From Acetobacteraceae bacterium (GTDB taxonomy: Bacteria; Pseudomonadota; Alphaproteobacteria; Acetobacterales; Acetobacteraceae): a DNA stretch of 50,338 bases. The stretch spans positions 551 through 50,888 of the forward strand of contig DNXO01000167.1 of the NCBI GenBank assembly GCA_003506895.1, read 5' to 3'. Position numbers and translations under genes: made by a program. Positions 21,600-30,326 of this stretch are shown piece after piece; within the stretch, counting starts at the first letter, position 1; each line of letters starts with the position of its first letter. The notes below the pieces were generated by a model that saw only the letters and a list, made by a program, of their open reading frames with translations, made no database searches and was not told the DNA's origin.

Positions 21600-23393
21600 A
21601 TGAACGATTTCGACCAGTCCTTTCTCGAATTTCAGGCCGCCCACCAAGTGCGGCGTTCGGCCGAAGACTGGCTCGCGGCCTTCGAAACGGCGCTCGTTGC
21701 CAGGGATGCGGCGCAAATCGGAGCCCTGTTCCACCAGGACTGCCATTGGCGGGACGTCCTGGCCTTCACCTGGCACATGACACCCGTCGCGGGCCGGGAC
21801 ACCATCGCGAAACGTCTGGCAGCGGACCAGGCCCGCACCGGCGCGCACGGATTTCATCTGCCCGCGAACCGGCGGCAGCCCCGGCAGGTGAAGCGCCTGG
21901 GGACCGACAGCGTCGAGGCGATCTTCGAATTCAAGACGGCGGACGGCCGTGGCGCCGGTATCGTCCGTCTATCGCCGGCACACGATGCCGATGGCGCGAT
22001 GAAGGCGTGGCTGCTCTCGACGACGCTTGAGGCATTGGTCGGTCACGAGGAGAAAATCGGCGCCAATCGGCCAACCGGATCCGCCTATTCCCGCAATTTC
22101 GGCGGCGACAACTGGGCGGACGTGCGCCGCAAGGCCACTGCCTATGAGGATCGGGAGCCGGCGGTTCTCGTCATCGGCGGCGCCCAGGCGGGCCTTTCGA
22201 TCGCGGCACGCCTCAATCAGCAGGGCGTTGACACGCTGGTGGTGGAGAAATGGCCCCGCATCGGCGACAGTTGGCGGAAACGCTACCACTCACTGGCGTT
22301 GCACAACTCGATTCACCTGAACCATCTGCCCTACATGGAATTCCCGCCGACCTGGCCGAAGTACATTCCGAAGGACATGCTGGGGCTGTGGTTCGAATTC
22401 TATGCCGAGGTCATGGAGATCAATTGCTGGACCGATACGGAATTCGCCGGCGGGACGTGGGACGAATCCGAAAAGCGCTGGACGGCTCGGCTGAAGCGCG
22501 GGGACGGCACCGAACGGGTTGTGCGGCCACGGCATCTGGTGTTCGCCAACGGTGTCAGCAGCTATCCGATGATCCCGGACGTGCCGGGTCTGGAGGATTT
22601 CAAAGGCGAGGTCATTCACTCCGAAGGCTTCGACAGCGGTGCGGGATGGGAGGGGAGGAACGCACTCATCCTGGGCACCGGCAGCAGCGCGAACGATATC
22701 GCGCTGGATCTGCACAGCCACGGCGTGAATACGACGCTGATTCAGCGGGGCTCCACCACGGTTGTATCGATCAATCCGAGCGCCCGGCTGAATGAAGCGA
22801 TCTGGGATGAGGGCGGTTTGCTGGAGGATTGCGACCTGATCGTCGCGTCCGCGCCTCCGCCGCTGGTCCTCAAGGCGTATAAGGCCGTCGTCCAGCGGAT
22901 GATCGAGCTGGACAAGGATATGATCGCCGGCCTCAAGCGCATCGGCTTCAAGCACGATATCGGCGATGACGAGACCGGCCACCAGATGAAATATTACCGC
23001 CGCGGCGGTGGCTACAATCTCGATGCCGGCAGTTCGGAGCTCATGATCAAGGGCGAGCTGGGCCTGTTGCAGTTTGACCGGATAGAGCGGTTTACCCCCG
23101 GTGGGGTGCTGCTGAACGATGGATCGACGGTTCCAGCCGATCTTCTCGTCCTGGCGACCGGCTACTATCCGCAAATGGAGCTCGTCCGCCGCGCGCTCGG
23201 CGAGGCGATGGTGGAGCGCATCGGTGCGGTTTGGGGCATCGGCGCGGATGGCGAACTCAGCAATATGTACAAGCGCACGCCGCAGGAAGGCCTGTGGTTC
23301 ATTGCCGGTGGGCTGGCGCAATGCCGGATCAACTCCAAGTATCTGGCGTTGCAGATCAAGGCGATGGAACTGGGGAAACTTGGGCCGCTTTGA
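21600..23393 (+). CDS. Flavin-containing monooxygenase with NTF2-like N-terminal domain
   Basis: 597 residues from ATG 21600 (GGAG nine bases before it; an in-frame ATG 63 bp upstream lacks a ribosome site). Residues about 15-150 resemble an NTF2/SnoaL-like cone (WLAAFETALVARDAAQIGALFHQDCHWRDVLAFTW). Then comes a Rossmann FAD site VLVIGGAQAGLSIAARLNQ near 189, the W-x-R-YHSLALHNS segment, and a second nucleotide site ALILGTGSSANDIALDL near 356 for NAD(P)H, ending with VLATGYYP. This is the layout of FMO/Baeyer-Villiger-like oxidoreductases of the YUCCA/CzcO type. The substrate is unknown. It is transcribed alone. Confidence 0.88.
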   Translation: MNDFDQSFLEFQAAHQVRRSAEDWLAAFETALVARDAAQIGALFHQDCHWRDVLAFTWHMTPVAGRDTIAKRLAADQARTGAHGFHLPANRRQPRQVKRLGTDSVEAIFEFKTADGRGAGIVRLSPAHDADGAMKAWLLSTTLEALVGHEEKIGANRPTGSAYSRNFGGDNWADVRRKATAYEDREPAVLVIGGAQAGLSIAARLNQQGVDTLVVEKWPRIGDSWRKRYHSLALHNSIHLNHLPYMEFPPTWPKYIPKDMLGLWFEFYAEVMEINCWTDTEFAGGTWDESEKRWTARLKRGDGTERVVRPRHLVFANGVSSYPMIPDVPGLEDFKGEVIHSEGFDSGAGWEGRNALILGTGSSANDIALDLHSHGVNTTLIQRGSTTVVSINPSARLNEAIWDEGGLLEDCDLIVASAPPPLVLKAYKAVVQRMIELDKDMIAGLKRIGFKHDIGDDETGHQMKYYRRGGGYNLDAGSSELMIKGELGLLQFDRIERFTPGGVLLNDGSTVPADLLVLATGYYPQMELVRRALGEAMVERIGAVWGIGADGELSNMYKRTPQEGLWFIAGGLAQCRINSKYLALQIKAMELGKLGPL

Positions 23394-23547
23394 GGCGGCC
23401 GGGGGCGCGTGACGAGAGCAGGCAAAAATGGCCTGAGCAATGCCCAGCACACAGAATTCCGGTCAGGCTCGACGCTACCCATCCCCGGCGACCTAGCTGC
23501 CCGGCTGACCCATCCGACCGACCACGCTTGCCTTTTCGCGGCGGGTA

Positions 23548-23850
23548 TCAAGCCGCAACGTATGATTCAATCCGTAGGGCTTCAGGGGGCATCTCGGCGC
23601 GAGCCCGCTTCAGATCGTAGATTGTTTGAAGGTTCAGCCAGTACTGGGGTGTTGTGCTGAACGCCTGCGCGAGCCGGATCGCCATCTGGGCGGTGATAGA
23701 GCGCTCGCCGTTCATGATCTCGGTGACGGCGTTATGCGGCGTATGGATTCGCTCGGCGAACTTACGCGCGCTTATGGCCAGCGCTTCGAGTTCCTCTCGT
23801 AAAAAGACGCCGGGATGTATTGGGGGAAGATTATCGATGGGGTTGGCCAT
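23548..23850 (-). CDS. higA: HigA-family antitoxin
   Basis: 100 residues: PPIHPGVFLREELEALAISARKFAERI, then HNAVTEIMNGERSITAQMAIRLAQAF (helix-turn-helix of the XRE type) and the family end PQYWLNLQTIYDLKRAR. HigA binds and silences the HigB mRNA endonuclease and represses the operon. It is downstream of higB with a 37-bp gap, the usual toxin-first order of this type. Confidence 0.93.
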   Translation of the reverse strand: MANPIDNLPPIHPGVFLREELEALAISARKFAERIHTPHNAVTEIMNGERSITAQMAIRLAQAFSTTPQYWLNLQTIYDLKRARAEMPPEALRIESYVAA

Positions 23851-23887
23851 GATGGCTCGGTTCCTGCGAAAGAATTGTAGAAATGGG

Positions 23888-24211
23888 TCAGTGATAGTCT
23901 GTTATTTGAACATCGTATGCATCTCCAGCGGCTAACAGCGTGTCTGTTCCGGGCGGGACAGAAGGGTGAGGCATCCATCTGAAGCAGACCCGGTATTGGG
24001 TGTTGATCCGAATGCTGTACTGACCCTTCCGATCCCCCTCCAGCGCCTTGAAGTGGTTGGATGGCGGCATTCGAAGGTCGCTCAAAATGGCCGCTGCTTG
24101 CAGCTTGGTCAGCGCCCTTGCCGCGGCGTCGGCGAAGGCCTCGAATTCCTTCACACGCTGGCCACCCAGAAAGCGTGTTGTAGCCCTGTCCTTGCAATGG
24201 CTGATGGCCAT
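23888..24211 (-). CDS. higB: HigB-family toxin (ribosome-dependent mRNA endonuclease)
   Basis: 107 residues from ATG 24211, which has GGGGA at 5 bp; the frame is open far upstream but no other start is as well placed. RelE/HigB fold landmarks: AISHCKDRATTRFL, VKEFEAFADAAARALTKLQAA, LRMPPSNHFKALEGDRKGQYSIRINTQYRVCF and the terminal DAYDVQITDYH, where the conserved Arg/His and Asp-Tyr-His end of HigB are seen. A 15-residue stretch (PHPSVPPGTDTLLAA) inserted before the last strand makes it slightly longer than the usual 92. Appears intact. Confidence 0.92.
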   Translation of the reverse strand: MAISHCKDRATTRFLGGQRVKEFEAFADAAARALTKLQAAAILSDLRMPPSNHFKALEGDRKGQYSIRINTQYRVCFRWMPHPSVPPGTDTLLAAGDAYDVQITDYH

Positions 24212-24262
24212 AATTTCCCCGCACTTAATTAAATTCATAAAAATCCAGCGCGAATCGGTATG

Positions 24263-24281
24263 TGGTATGTTCCAAATACCA
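24263..24281. promoter_or_regulatory. Palindrome upstream of higBA
   Basis: TGGTAT-N7-ATACCA is a perfect 6+6 inverted repeat, 52 bp before the higB start on the minus strand and 230 bp before rpsB on the plus strand. HigA-type antitoxins autorepress through such sites; the assignment is by position. Confidence 0.5.
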
Positions 24282-24283
24282 GT

Positions 24284-24510
24284 CAAGCGAAATCTCAGTG
24301 AGGCGAGCCGTGAACTCACGCCCCCTCCGACACCCCGCTTGCATTCACCCCCAACTTCCGCCATATCCCCGCCCGCTGGCGAACGGGACCCTCCCGTCCG
24401 CTGGTAATTCACACGCGGGGAACCTTTCCCAGCCAGCAACGGCCGGGTTCCGGTGCCGAGAGGCGACCCCCGCGGAGGATCAACCGGACCACAGGAAAGG
24501 ATGCACGCCC
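24284..24510 (+). promoter_or_regulatory. rpsB upstream/leader region
   Basis: About 230 bp before rpsB with no gene. It includes a tight hairpin ACGGGA-CCC-TCCCGT (24383-24397) and a G/C-rich segment with GGCCGGG/CCGGTGCC (about 24437-24460) that could fold. rpsB mRNA leaders in other bacteria are bound by ribosomal protein S2 for autoregulation; whether this one is such a site is inference. AGGAAAGG before the ATG is the ribosome site. Confidence 0.35.
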
Positions 24511-25290
24511 ATGGCGATGCCCGATTTTACCATGCGTCAGCTACTCGAAGCCGGCGTTCACTTTGGACACCACACTCGCCGCTGGAACCCGCGCATGGCG
24601 CCGTTCCTGTATGGCACCCGCAACCAGGTCCACATCATCGACCTGCAGCAGACCGTGCCGATGCTGGATCGCGCGCTGCGCGCCGTCCGTGACGTTACCG
24701 CCGCCGGCGGCCGCGTTCTGTTCGTCGGCACCAAGCGCGCCGCGGCCGAACATGTCGCCGACGCAGCGAAGAAGTGCGGCCAGTATTACATCAACCACCG
24801 CTGGCTCGGTGGCACGCTGACCAACTGGAAGACCATCACCGGTTCGATCAAGCGCCTGCGCCAGATTGAAGACCTCGTCGGCGGCGACACCCAGGGCCTG
24901 ACCAAGAAGGAAGTCCTGGACATCACCCGCGACAAGGACAAGCTGGATCGCGCGCTGGGCGGCATCAAGGACATGGGCGGCCTGCCGGACATCCTGTTCA
25001 TCATCGACACCAACAAGGAAAAGCTGGCCGTCGAAGAAGCGAACAAGCTGCACATCCCGGTCGTCGCGATCCTGGACAGCAACTCCGACCCCACCGGCGT
25101 GACCTTCCCGATCCCCGGCAACGACGACGCGATCCGCGCCATCACCCTGTATTGCGACCTGATCGCCGGCGCGGTGCTGGATGGCATCAGCGCCGAGATG
25201 GGCAGCAGCGGCGCCGATATCGGTGCGCGTGAAGACCTGCCGGCCGAAATGCTCGCTGATATCGAGCCGGAAGCCACCGCGGCCGTCTAA
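24511..25290 (+). CDS. rpsB: 30S ribosomal protein S2
   Basis: 259 residues from ATG 24511. Small-subunit protein placed on the 30S body near the platform, needed for S1 binding. Signature blocks are MRQLLEAGVHFGHHTRRWNPRM, YGTRNQVHIIDLQQT, NHRWLGGTLTNWKTI, GGLPDILFIIDTNKEKLAVEEA and the second signature PVVAILDSNSDP followed by IPGNDDAIRAI. Length is typical of alphaproteobacteria, with a short acidic tail. tsf follows after a hairpin-containing gap of 110 bp. Confidence 0.98.
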   Translation: MAMPDFTMRQLLEAGVHFGHHTRRWNPRMAPFLYGTRNQVHIIDLQQTVPMLDRALRAVRDVTAAGGRVLFVGTKRAAAEHVADAAKKCGQYYINHRWLGGTLTNWKTITGSIKRLRQIEDLVGGDTQGLTKKEVLDITRDKDKLDRALGGIKDMGGLPDILFIIDTNKEKLAVEEANKLHIPVVAILDSNSDPTGVTFPIPGNDDAIRAITLYCDLIAGAVLDGISAEMGSSGADIGAREDLPAEMLADIEPEATAAV

Positions 25291-25296
25291 GGCTTT

Positions 25297-25331
25297 CCAG
25301 GGCGGTACCCCGCGCGCGGATACCGCCCTGG
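25297..25331 (+). terminator. Strong hairpin between rpsB and tsf
   Basis: CCAGGGCGGTA (25297-25307) pairs perfectly with TACCGCCCTGG (25321-25331), 11 bp, loop of 13 nt, seven bases after the rpsB stop. The tail is CCCTTTGT, a poor U tract, so a partial terminator or processing signal that lowers tsf relative to rpsB is more likely than a full stop. Confidence 0.6.
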
Positions 25332-25400
25332 CCCTTTGTAATACCGCGTGATTCGCCGCCTCGAACGCCGCGGATCACGCTTCTGTCAGGAGAATAAAAC

Positions 25401-26306
25401 ATGGCCGCGATCACCGCCGCCCTGGTGAAAGACCTGCGCGAAAAGACCGGCGCAGGCATGATGGACTGCAAGAAGGCGCTGGTCGAAACCGACGGCGACA
25501 TCGAAATCGCCATCGACTGGCTTCGCAAGAAGGGCCTCGCCGCCGCCGCCAAGAAGTCCGGCCGCGTTGCCGCCGAAGGTCTGGTGGGCGTAGCGTCGGC
25601 CGCGAACAAGGCCGCGATCGTCGAGGTCAACGCCGAAACCGACTTCGTGGCCCGTAACGAAACCTTCCAGGATTTCGTCGCTCGTGTCGCCCAGATCGCG
25701 CTGGAAGTCGGTGACGACATCGATGCGATCTCCGCCGCCCCCTTCGCGGACGGCCGTTCGGTTGCCGAACAACTGACGCATATGGTCGCCACGATCGGCG
25801 AAAACATGACGATTCGCCGCGCCAAGGTGCTGACGGTGAAGCAGGGCGTGGTTGCGTCCTACATGCATCAGGCGCTGAAGCCCGGTCTGGGCAAGATCGG
25901 CGTCCTCGCCGCCATCGAAGGCCCCGGCGAGCTCGCCACGCTGGAAGTACTGGGCCGTCAGGTCGGCATGCATGTCGCCGCGACCCGTCCCGACGCGCTG
26001 GATGTCGATGCCGTCGATCCGGCCGCGCTGGAGCGCGAACGCGCGGTGCTCAGCGAGCAGGCTCGCGCATCCGGCAAGCCCGAAGCCATCATCGAGAAGA
26101 TGGTCGAAGGCCGCATCCGCAAGTACTACGAAGAAGTGGTGCTGCTGGAGCAGGTGTGGGTGCATGACGGCGAAAGCCGCGTGCGCGCCGTGGTGAAGAA
26201 GGCCGGCGTCAAGCTGGACGGCTTCGTCCGTTTCCAACTCGGCGAAGGCATCGAAAAGCCGAAGGACGACTTCGCGGCCGAAGTCGCCGCGACCGCCGGG
26301 GTCTGA
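25401..26306 (+). CDS. tsf: Translation elongation factor Ts
   Basis: 301 residues. Nucleotide exchange factor for EF-Tu. N-terminal UBA-like domain has the EF-Ts signature LVKDLREKTGAGMMDCKKAL (8-27), followed by VNAETDFVARN, the core that contacts EF-Tu, and the C-terminal FVRFQLGEGIEK. ATG 25401 follows an AGGAG at about 8 bp. In most alphaproteobacteria pyrH and frr come directly after; here an inverted glnE intervenes. Confidence 0.98.
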   Translation: MAAITAALVKDLREKTGAGMMDCKKALVETDGDIEIAIDWLRKKGLAAAAKKSGRVAAEGLVGVASAANKAAIVEVNAETDFVARNETFQDFVARVAQIALEVGDDIDAISAAPFADGRSVAEQLTHMVATIGENMTIRRAKVLTVKQGVVASYMHQALKPGLGKIGVLAAIEGPGELATLEVLGRQVGMHVAATRPDALDVDAVDPAALERERAVLSEQARASGKPEAIIEKMVEGRIRKYYEEVVLLEQVWVHDGESRVRAVVKKAGVKLDGFVRFQLGEGIEKPKDDFAAEVAATAGV

Positions 26307-26325
26307 TCCCCGCCGCACAGATCGC

Positions 26326-26350
26326 TATGGCCGGCCTTGTGCCGGCCATA
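26326..26350. terminator. Hairpin between convergent tsf and glnE
   Basis: TATGGCCGGC and GCCGGCCATA form a perfect 10-bp stem with a 5-nt loop, 19 bp past tsf. The symmetric stem could serve both converging transcripts. Tails are short on U. Confidence 0.5.
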
Positions 26351-26392
26351 TGCGTTTCAGGCGGTAATTGTTTCCGCTGTCGCCATCCCGTT

Positions 26393-29353
26393 TCAGCCGC
26401 CACCGACATACTTCAGGAACAGTTCCCGTACCCGCAGGGCCAGACCGTCCGCGGCCCGCAACAACCCGTCCGCGTCTTTCGCCTCAACGCCAGCCGCCGC
26501 TGCCGCGCGTAACAGGGGCAGCGCCGAGGCGTGCGGCAGTTCCGTGCCCTCCAGCCGCCCCACCGTCAACCGCAGCATCCCCTGGATCGTGCGCCACAGA
26601 CGCTCCGCCTCGATCAGCACCCTGGCATCGGCAGGATCGATCGCCCCGAATGCCCCCAGCCGCCGCAGCGCCACCCTTGTCGTCTGATCACGCCGGAACC
26701 CTGCATCCCCAGCATGGATCAGTTGCAGGACCTGGGCGATGAACTCGATATCCACCAAACCGCCAGCCCTGGCCTTCACGTCCCACGGTCCGTGCGGCTT
26801 GATCTCCCGCATCATGCGCTCGCGCATCGACGCCGCGTCGGCGCGTATGACGTCTGCCGCCACCGGGCGCCGGATCGCCTCCTCGATCGCGGCGTTCACC
26901 TTTCGCCGCAGTTCGGCCGGTCCAGCCACCACGCGCGCACGGGTCAGCGCCATCCGCTCCCAGGTCCAGGCGTCGCCCTTGTGATATCGGCGGAACCCAT
27001 CGAGCGAGACCGCGATCGGCCCCTTGTTGCCCGACGGCCGCAGCCGCATGTCCAGCGCATACATCTGTCCATCCGCCCCCGGCGCCGTCAGCGCCCCAAT
27101 GCACGCCTGAACCGCTCGGATGAACCACTGGCTGGCGGGCAGGGACCGGGCACCGCGGCTTTCGGTGACCTCGGGCGGATGGTCGTAGATGAACATCAGA
27201 TCCAGGTCGGACCCGGCCATCATCTCCCGCCCGCCAGCCTTGCCCATGGCCACCACGGCCAGCGCGCCACCCGGCACCCGCCCGAACCGGGAGGCGAAGT
27301 CGGCCAGCACCCGGGGAGTCAGGACGGCCAGCGCCGCTTCCGCCAAGGCCGTGCGCTCGCGCCCTGATTGGTCGGCATTCAACTGCCCCTCCAGCGTGGC
27401 GACCGACAGGAAGAAGTCGCGCTCCTTCACCGCCCGTTGGACCGTGCGGATGGTATCCTCCAACCCAGCCGACGCGGCCGCCCTGGTCAGCAGGGTCTGG
27501 CGCGTGTCGATGGCGGCATGAACCTCCAGCAGCCCCTCCAGCGCGGTCGGATGCAAAGCGAGGTGCTCCGACAGCATCGGCGCGGCCCCCAGAACCGCGG
27601 CGATCCGCTCCAGCAGCTTGGGGTTGCGCTGAAACAGCGACATTGGCTGCACGCCCGCCGGCAAGGCGCTGACCAGACGGTCGAAACGGTTGAACGCCTC
27701 ATCCGGGTTGGGCTGCCGGCCCAAGGTCGCCAGGATCGAGGGCACCATTGTCGTGATCAGGTCGCGCGCGCGATCCGACCGCAATGCGCGCACCCGTCCC
27801 GACAGCCACCGCCGCACGGCCGCCACGATCCGGGCCGGTTCGTGGTACCCAAGGCCCGTCAGCGCCGCGATGGTCCCGGTCGGTTCGGGATCGTCACCGC
27901 GAAAATCCAGGTCCCCGCGCACCGTCTCGGTCTCCGGCAGCGCCGGGACGAACTCGAACACCGCCCGATAGCACGCTCGGACGATCCCCGCGTGGCGCAG
28001 CACTTCCCGGGCGAAATCCGCCGTATGCGGATAGCCCATGAACCGAGCGATCCGGTCCATCTGTTCGGCCGAGTCCGGCAGGTCGTGGGTCTGGCGGTCG
28101 TTGACCATCTGCAATCGATGCTCGACCTGCCGCAGGAACCGGTAGGAGTCCTCCAACCGCACGCGCGTCTGCGCTTCCAGGTGGCCGGTCTCCACCAAGC
28201 GGGCCATGGCGATCAGCGTGGGTCTCATCCGGAGGCTGGGATCGCGGCCGCCCCAGACCATTTGCAAGGTCTGCACCAGGAACTCGATCTCCCGGATCCC
28301 GCCTTCGCCCAATTTGACATTGTGCCCGGCGACCCGAACGACGGGATCGTCCGCCGCGCCCAGGGCGGATTTCTTCACCTCGTCGATCCGCCGCTTCATC
28401 GCGTGGATATCCGCGACCGCCGCGAAATCCAGCCCGCGACGCCAGACGAACGGGCGGATGGCTTCCAGGAAGCGCGCGCCCAGCGCCAGGTCCCCCGCGA
28501 TCGGCCGCGCCTTGATCATCGCGGCGCGCTCCCAGTTCTGGCCCATGCTCTCGTAATAGGTCAGTGCCGCATGCAATGAGACCGCCGGGGGAGTCGCCGC
28601 CGGATCGGGGCGCAACCGCAGATCGGTGCGGAACACGTAGCCGTTGGCGTCCCGAGCCTCCATCAGGGTGATGATGTCGCGCGCCATGCGGGAGGTGAAG
28701 GAGCCAATCCCGTCCGCCGCCCGTCCGCCCGCGAACACCGGCGCGGTCGCGTCGTAGATAAGGATCAGGTCGATGTCGGAGGAGTAGTTCAGCTCCCCAG
28801 CACCCAGCTTGCCCATCGCCAGCGCGACGAATCCGCAATCCAACTCGGGCCGGTTGGGATCGCGGAGCCTGATTTCGCCCACGTCATGCGCGGTCCGCAG
28901 CAGGTGACGCAGTGCCAGACGCAGCGTGGCCTCCGCCAGTTCGGACAGCGCGCCCGTGATGTGCTCCAGCGCCCAGGCGCCGCCGATATCGGCCAGGGCG
29001 ATCACCAGGGCCGCCGCTCTCTTGGCCTGTCGCAACGCTGCCGCGATTTCCGGACGTCTGCCAGAGGCCGAGACCTGTCCGAGTTCGGACAGAACCGCCG
29101 CGAATGCCGCTTCCGGCCCGTCGGTGACGAAACGCTCCAGCGAGGCGGCTTCGCGGATGGCCAACTCCGCGAGGTAAGGGCTGTTGCCGCCAACGCCCAT
29201 CAGCATCGCGCGTACGCCGGGGATCGCTAAAAGGCGGGCCTGATGCTCCCCCAGTGCCTCGAATCGTTCGGTCAACCGTTCGCCCGCCGAGGAATCGAAC
29301 GGTTCGGGCCAAAGCAGTTGCGGAAAAAAAGACGACGGTGCGATTGCTTGCAT
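26393..29353 (-). CDS. glnE: Bifunctional glutamine synthetase adenylyltransferase/deadenylase
   Basis: 986 residues from ATG 29353 (GGGAGG about 11 bp before); the frame is open 44 codons further but that part is not family-like. GlnE adenylylates and deadenylylates glutamine synthetase under PII control. Both nucleotidyltransferase domains are present: GAGELNYSSDIDLILIYD (about residue 200) for deadenylation and AGSDLDLMFIYD (about 725) for adenylation, each with the D-x-D metal pair, plus the GlnD/PII-uridylyltransferase-like helical domains (REIEFLVQTLQMVWGG and GLVDIEFIAQVLQLIHAG). It is on the strand opposite to tsf and pyrH, breaking that gene order. Confidence 0.96.
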   Translation of the reverse strand: MQAIAPSSFFPQLLWPEPFDSSAGERLTERFEALGEHQARLLAIPGVRAMLMGVGGNSPYLAELAIREAASLERFVTDGPEAAFAAVLSELGQVSASGRRPEIAAALRQAKRAAALVIALADIGGAWALEHITGALSELAEATLRLALRHLLRTAHDVGEIRLRDPNRPELDCGFVALAMGKLGAGELNYSSDIDLILIYDATAPVFAGGRAADGIGSFTSRMARDIITLMEARDANGYVFRTDLRLRPDPAATPPAVSLHAALTYYESMGQNWERAAMIKARPIAGDLALGARFLEAIRPFVWRRGLDFAAVADIHAMKRRIDEVKKSALGAADDPVVRVAGHNVKLGEGGIREIEFLVQTLQMVWGGRDPSLRMRPTLIAMARLVETGHLEAQTRVRLEDSYRFLRQVEHRLQMVNDRQTHDLPDSAEQMDRIARFMGYPHTADFAREVLRHAGIVRACYRAVFEFVPALPETETVRGDLDFRGDDPEPTGTIAALTGLGYHEPARIVAAVRRWLSGRVRALRSDRARDLITTMVPSILATLGRQPNPDEAFNRFDRLVSALPAGVQPMSLFQRNPKLLERIAAVLGAAPMLSEHLALHPTALEGLLEVHAAIDTRQTLLTRAAASAGLEDTIRTVQRAVKERDFFLSVATLEGQLNADQSGRERTALAEAALAVLTPRVLADFASRFGRVPGGALAVVAMGKAGGREMMAGSDLDLMFIYDHPPEVTESRGARSLPASQWFIRAVQACIGALTAPGADGQMYALDMRLRPSGNKGPIAVSLDGFRRYHKGDAWTWERMALTRARVVAGPAELRRKVNAAIEEAIRRPVAADVIRADAASMRERMMREIKPHGPWDVKARAGGLVDIEFIAQVLQLIHAGDAGFRRDQTTRVALRRLGAFGAIDPADARVLIEAERLWRTIQGMLRLTVGRLEGTELPHASALPLLRAAAAAGVEAKDADGLLRAADGLALRVRELFLKYVGGG

Positions 29354-29519
29354 GGGCGCGTGTGCCTCCCAATGTGATGGCCCGGCGCGCCGGATGGCGG
29401 GGAAAGTTAACCGTGGATGGGCGCGGATCAAACCGTTAACCGTGTTCATCGACGATGGCGGGGCGATTTTCGTCCCCTGCCGCACGCTTCGCCACCCTGG
29501 ACAAATCCGCCAGCCTCGG

Positions 29520-29548
29520 CTTGTCCCAAACCGGCGGTATCACTAGGG
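29520..29548 (+). promoter_or_regulatory. Possible promoter of the pyrH operon
   Basis: CTTGTC (29520-29525), 17-nt spacer, CTAGGG (29543-29548), close to the alphaproteobacterial CTTGAC-N17-CTATAT pattern. Because glnE separates pyrH from tsf, pyrH needs its own promoter in this 229-bp gap. Confidence 0.4.
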
Positions 29549-29582
29549 TGCCGCCGATCTTCATTTTCCCCATGGGAGTCGT

Positions 29583-30305
29583 ATGACAAAGTCAGCCGTA
29601 TATAAGCGGGTCCTGCTGAAACTATCCGGGGAAGCGCTGATGGGCCGGCGCGATTACGGTCTGGATACCGAGATGGTCAACGCCATCGCCAACGATATCA
29701 AGGCGGTCGTTGCCATGGGGGTTGAGGTTTGCGTCGTGATCGGCGCCGGCAACATCTTCCGCGGCGTGTCGGGCGCCGCATCCGGCATGGACCGCGCCCA
29801 GGCCGACTACATGGGCATGCTCGCAACCGTGATGAACGCGCTCGCCATGCAGTCCGCGCTGGAAAAGCAGGACGTCGTGACACGCGTGCAATCCGCCATC
29901 CCGATGGCCTCGGTCTGCGAACCCTATATCCGCCGCCGGGCGGAACGGCACATGGAGAAGGGCAGGGTGGTGGTGTTCGCCGCTGGAACCGGCAATCCAT
30001 TCTTCACCACTGACACGGCCGCCGCCCTGCGCGCGGCCGAGATGAAGTGCGACGCCTTGCTGAAGGGCACCCAGGTCGATGGCGTCTATTCCGCCGACCC
30101 GCGGAAGGTCGAGGGTGCCACCCGCTACGAGCAACTGACCTATCTGGACGTCCTGGCCAACGACCTTGGCGTGATGGACGCCGCCGCGATCAGCCTGGCT
30201 CGGGAAAATCACCTGCCGATCATCGTATTCAACATCCATGCGCCGGGTGCCTTCGCACAAGTCATGCGAGGCGAGGGCGCGTTCACCAAGATCATCGAGA
30301 ACTAG
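29583..30305 (+). CDS. pyrH: UMP kinase
   Basis: 240 residues, normal length. Phosphorylates UMP to UDP; hexameric amino-acid-kinase fold. KRVLLKLSGEALMG (9-22) is the N-terminal phosphate-binding block; VVIGAGNIFRGVSG, DYMGMLATVMNALAMQSAL, FAAGTGNPFFTTDTAAALRA (UMP/ATP site) and KGTQVDGVYSADPRK follow. ATG 29583 has GGGAG five bases before it. It heads the long plus-strand operon through lpxA; frr starts 21 bp later. Confidence 0.98.
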   Translation: MTKSAVYKRVLLKLSGEALMGRRDYGLDTEMVNAIANDIKAVVAMGVEVCVVIGAGNIFRGVSGAASGMDRAQADYMGMLATVMNALAMQSALEKQDVVTRVQSAIPMASVCEPYIRRRAERHMEKGRVVVFAAGTGNPFFTTDTAAALRAAEMKCDALLKGTQVDGVYSADPRKVEGATRYEQLTYLDVLANDLGVMDAAAISLARENHLPIIVFNIHAPGAFAQVMRGEGAFTKIIEN

Positions 30306-30326
30306 AGGGAGTTGGGAGGCACCATC

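Noticed and set aside
27368..28579. 403-codon plus-strand open frame
   Set aside because: Antisense to glnE; Gln/Arg/His-rich translation with no domain, a typical shadow of a high-G+C gene.
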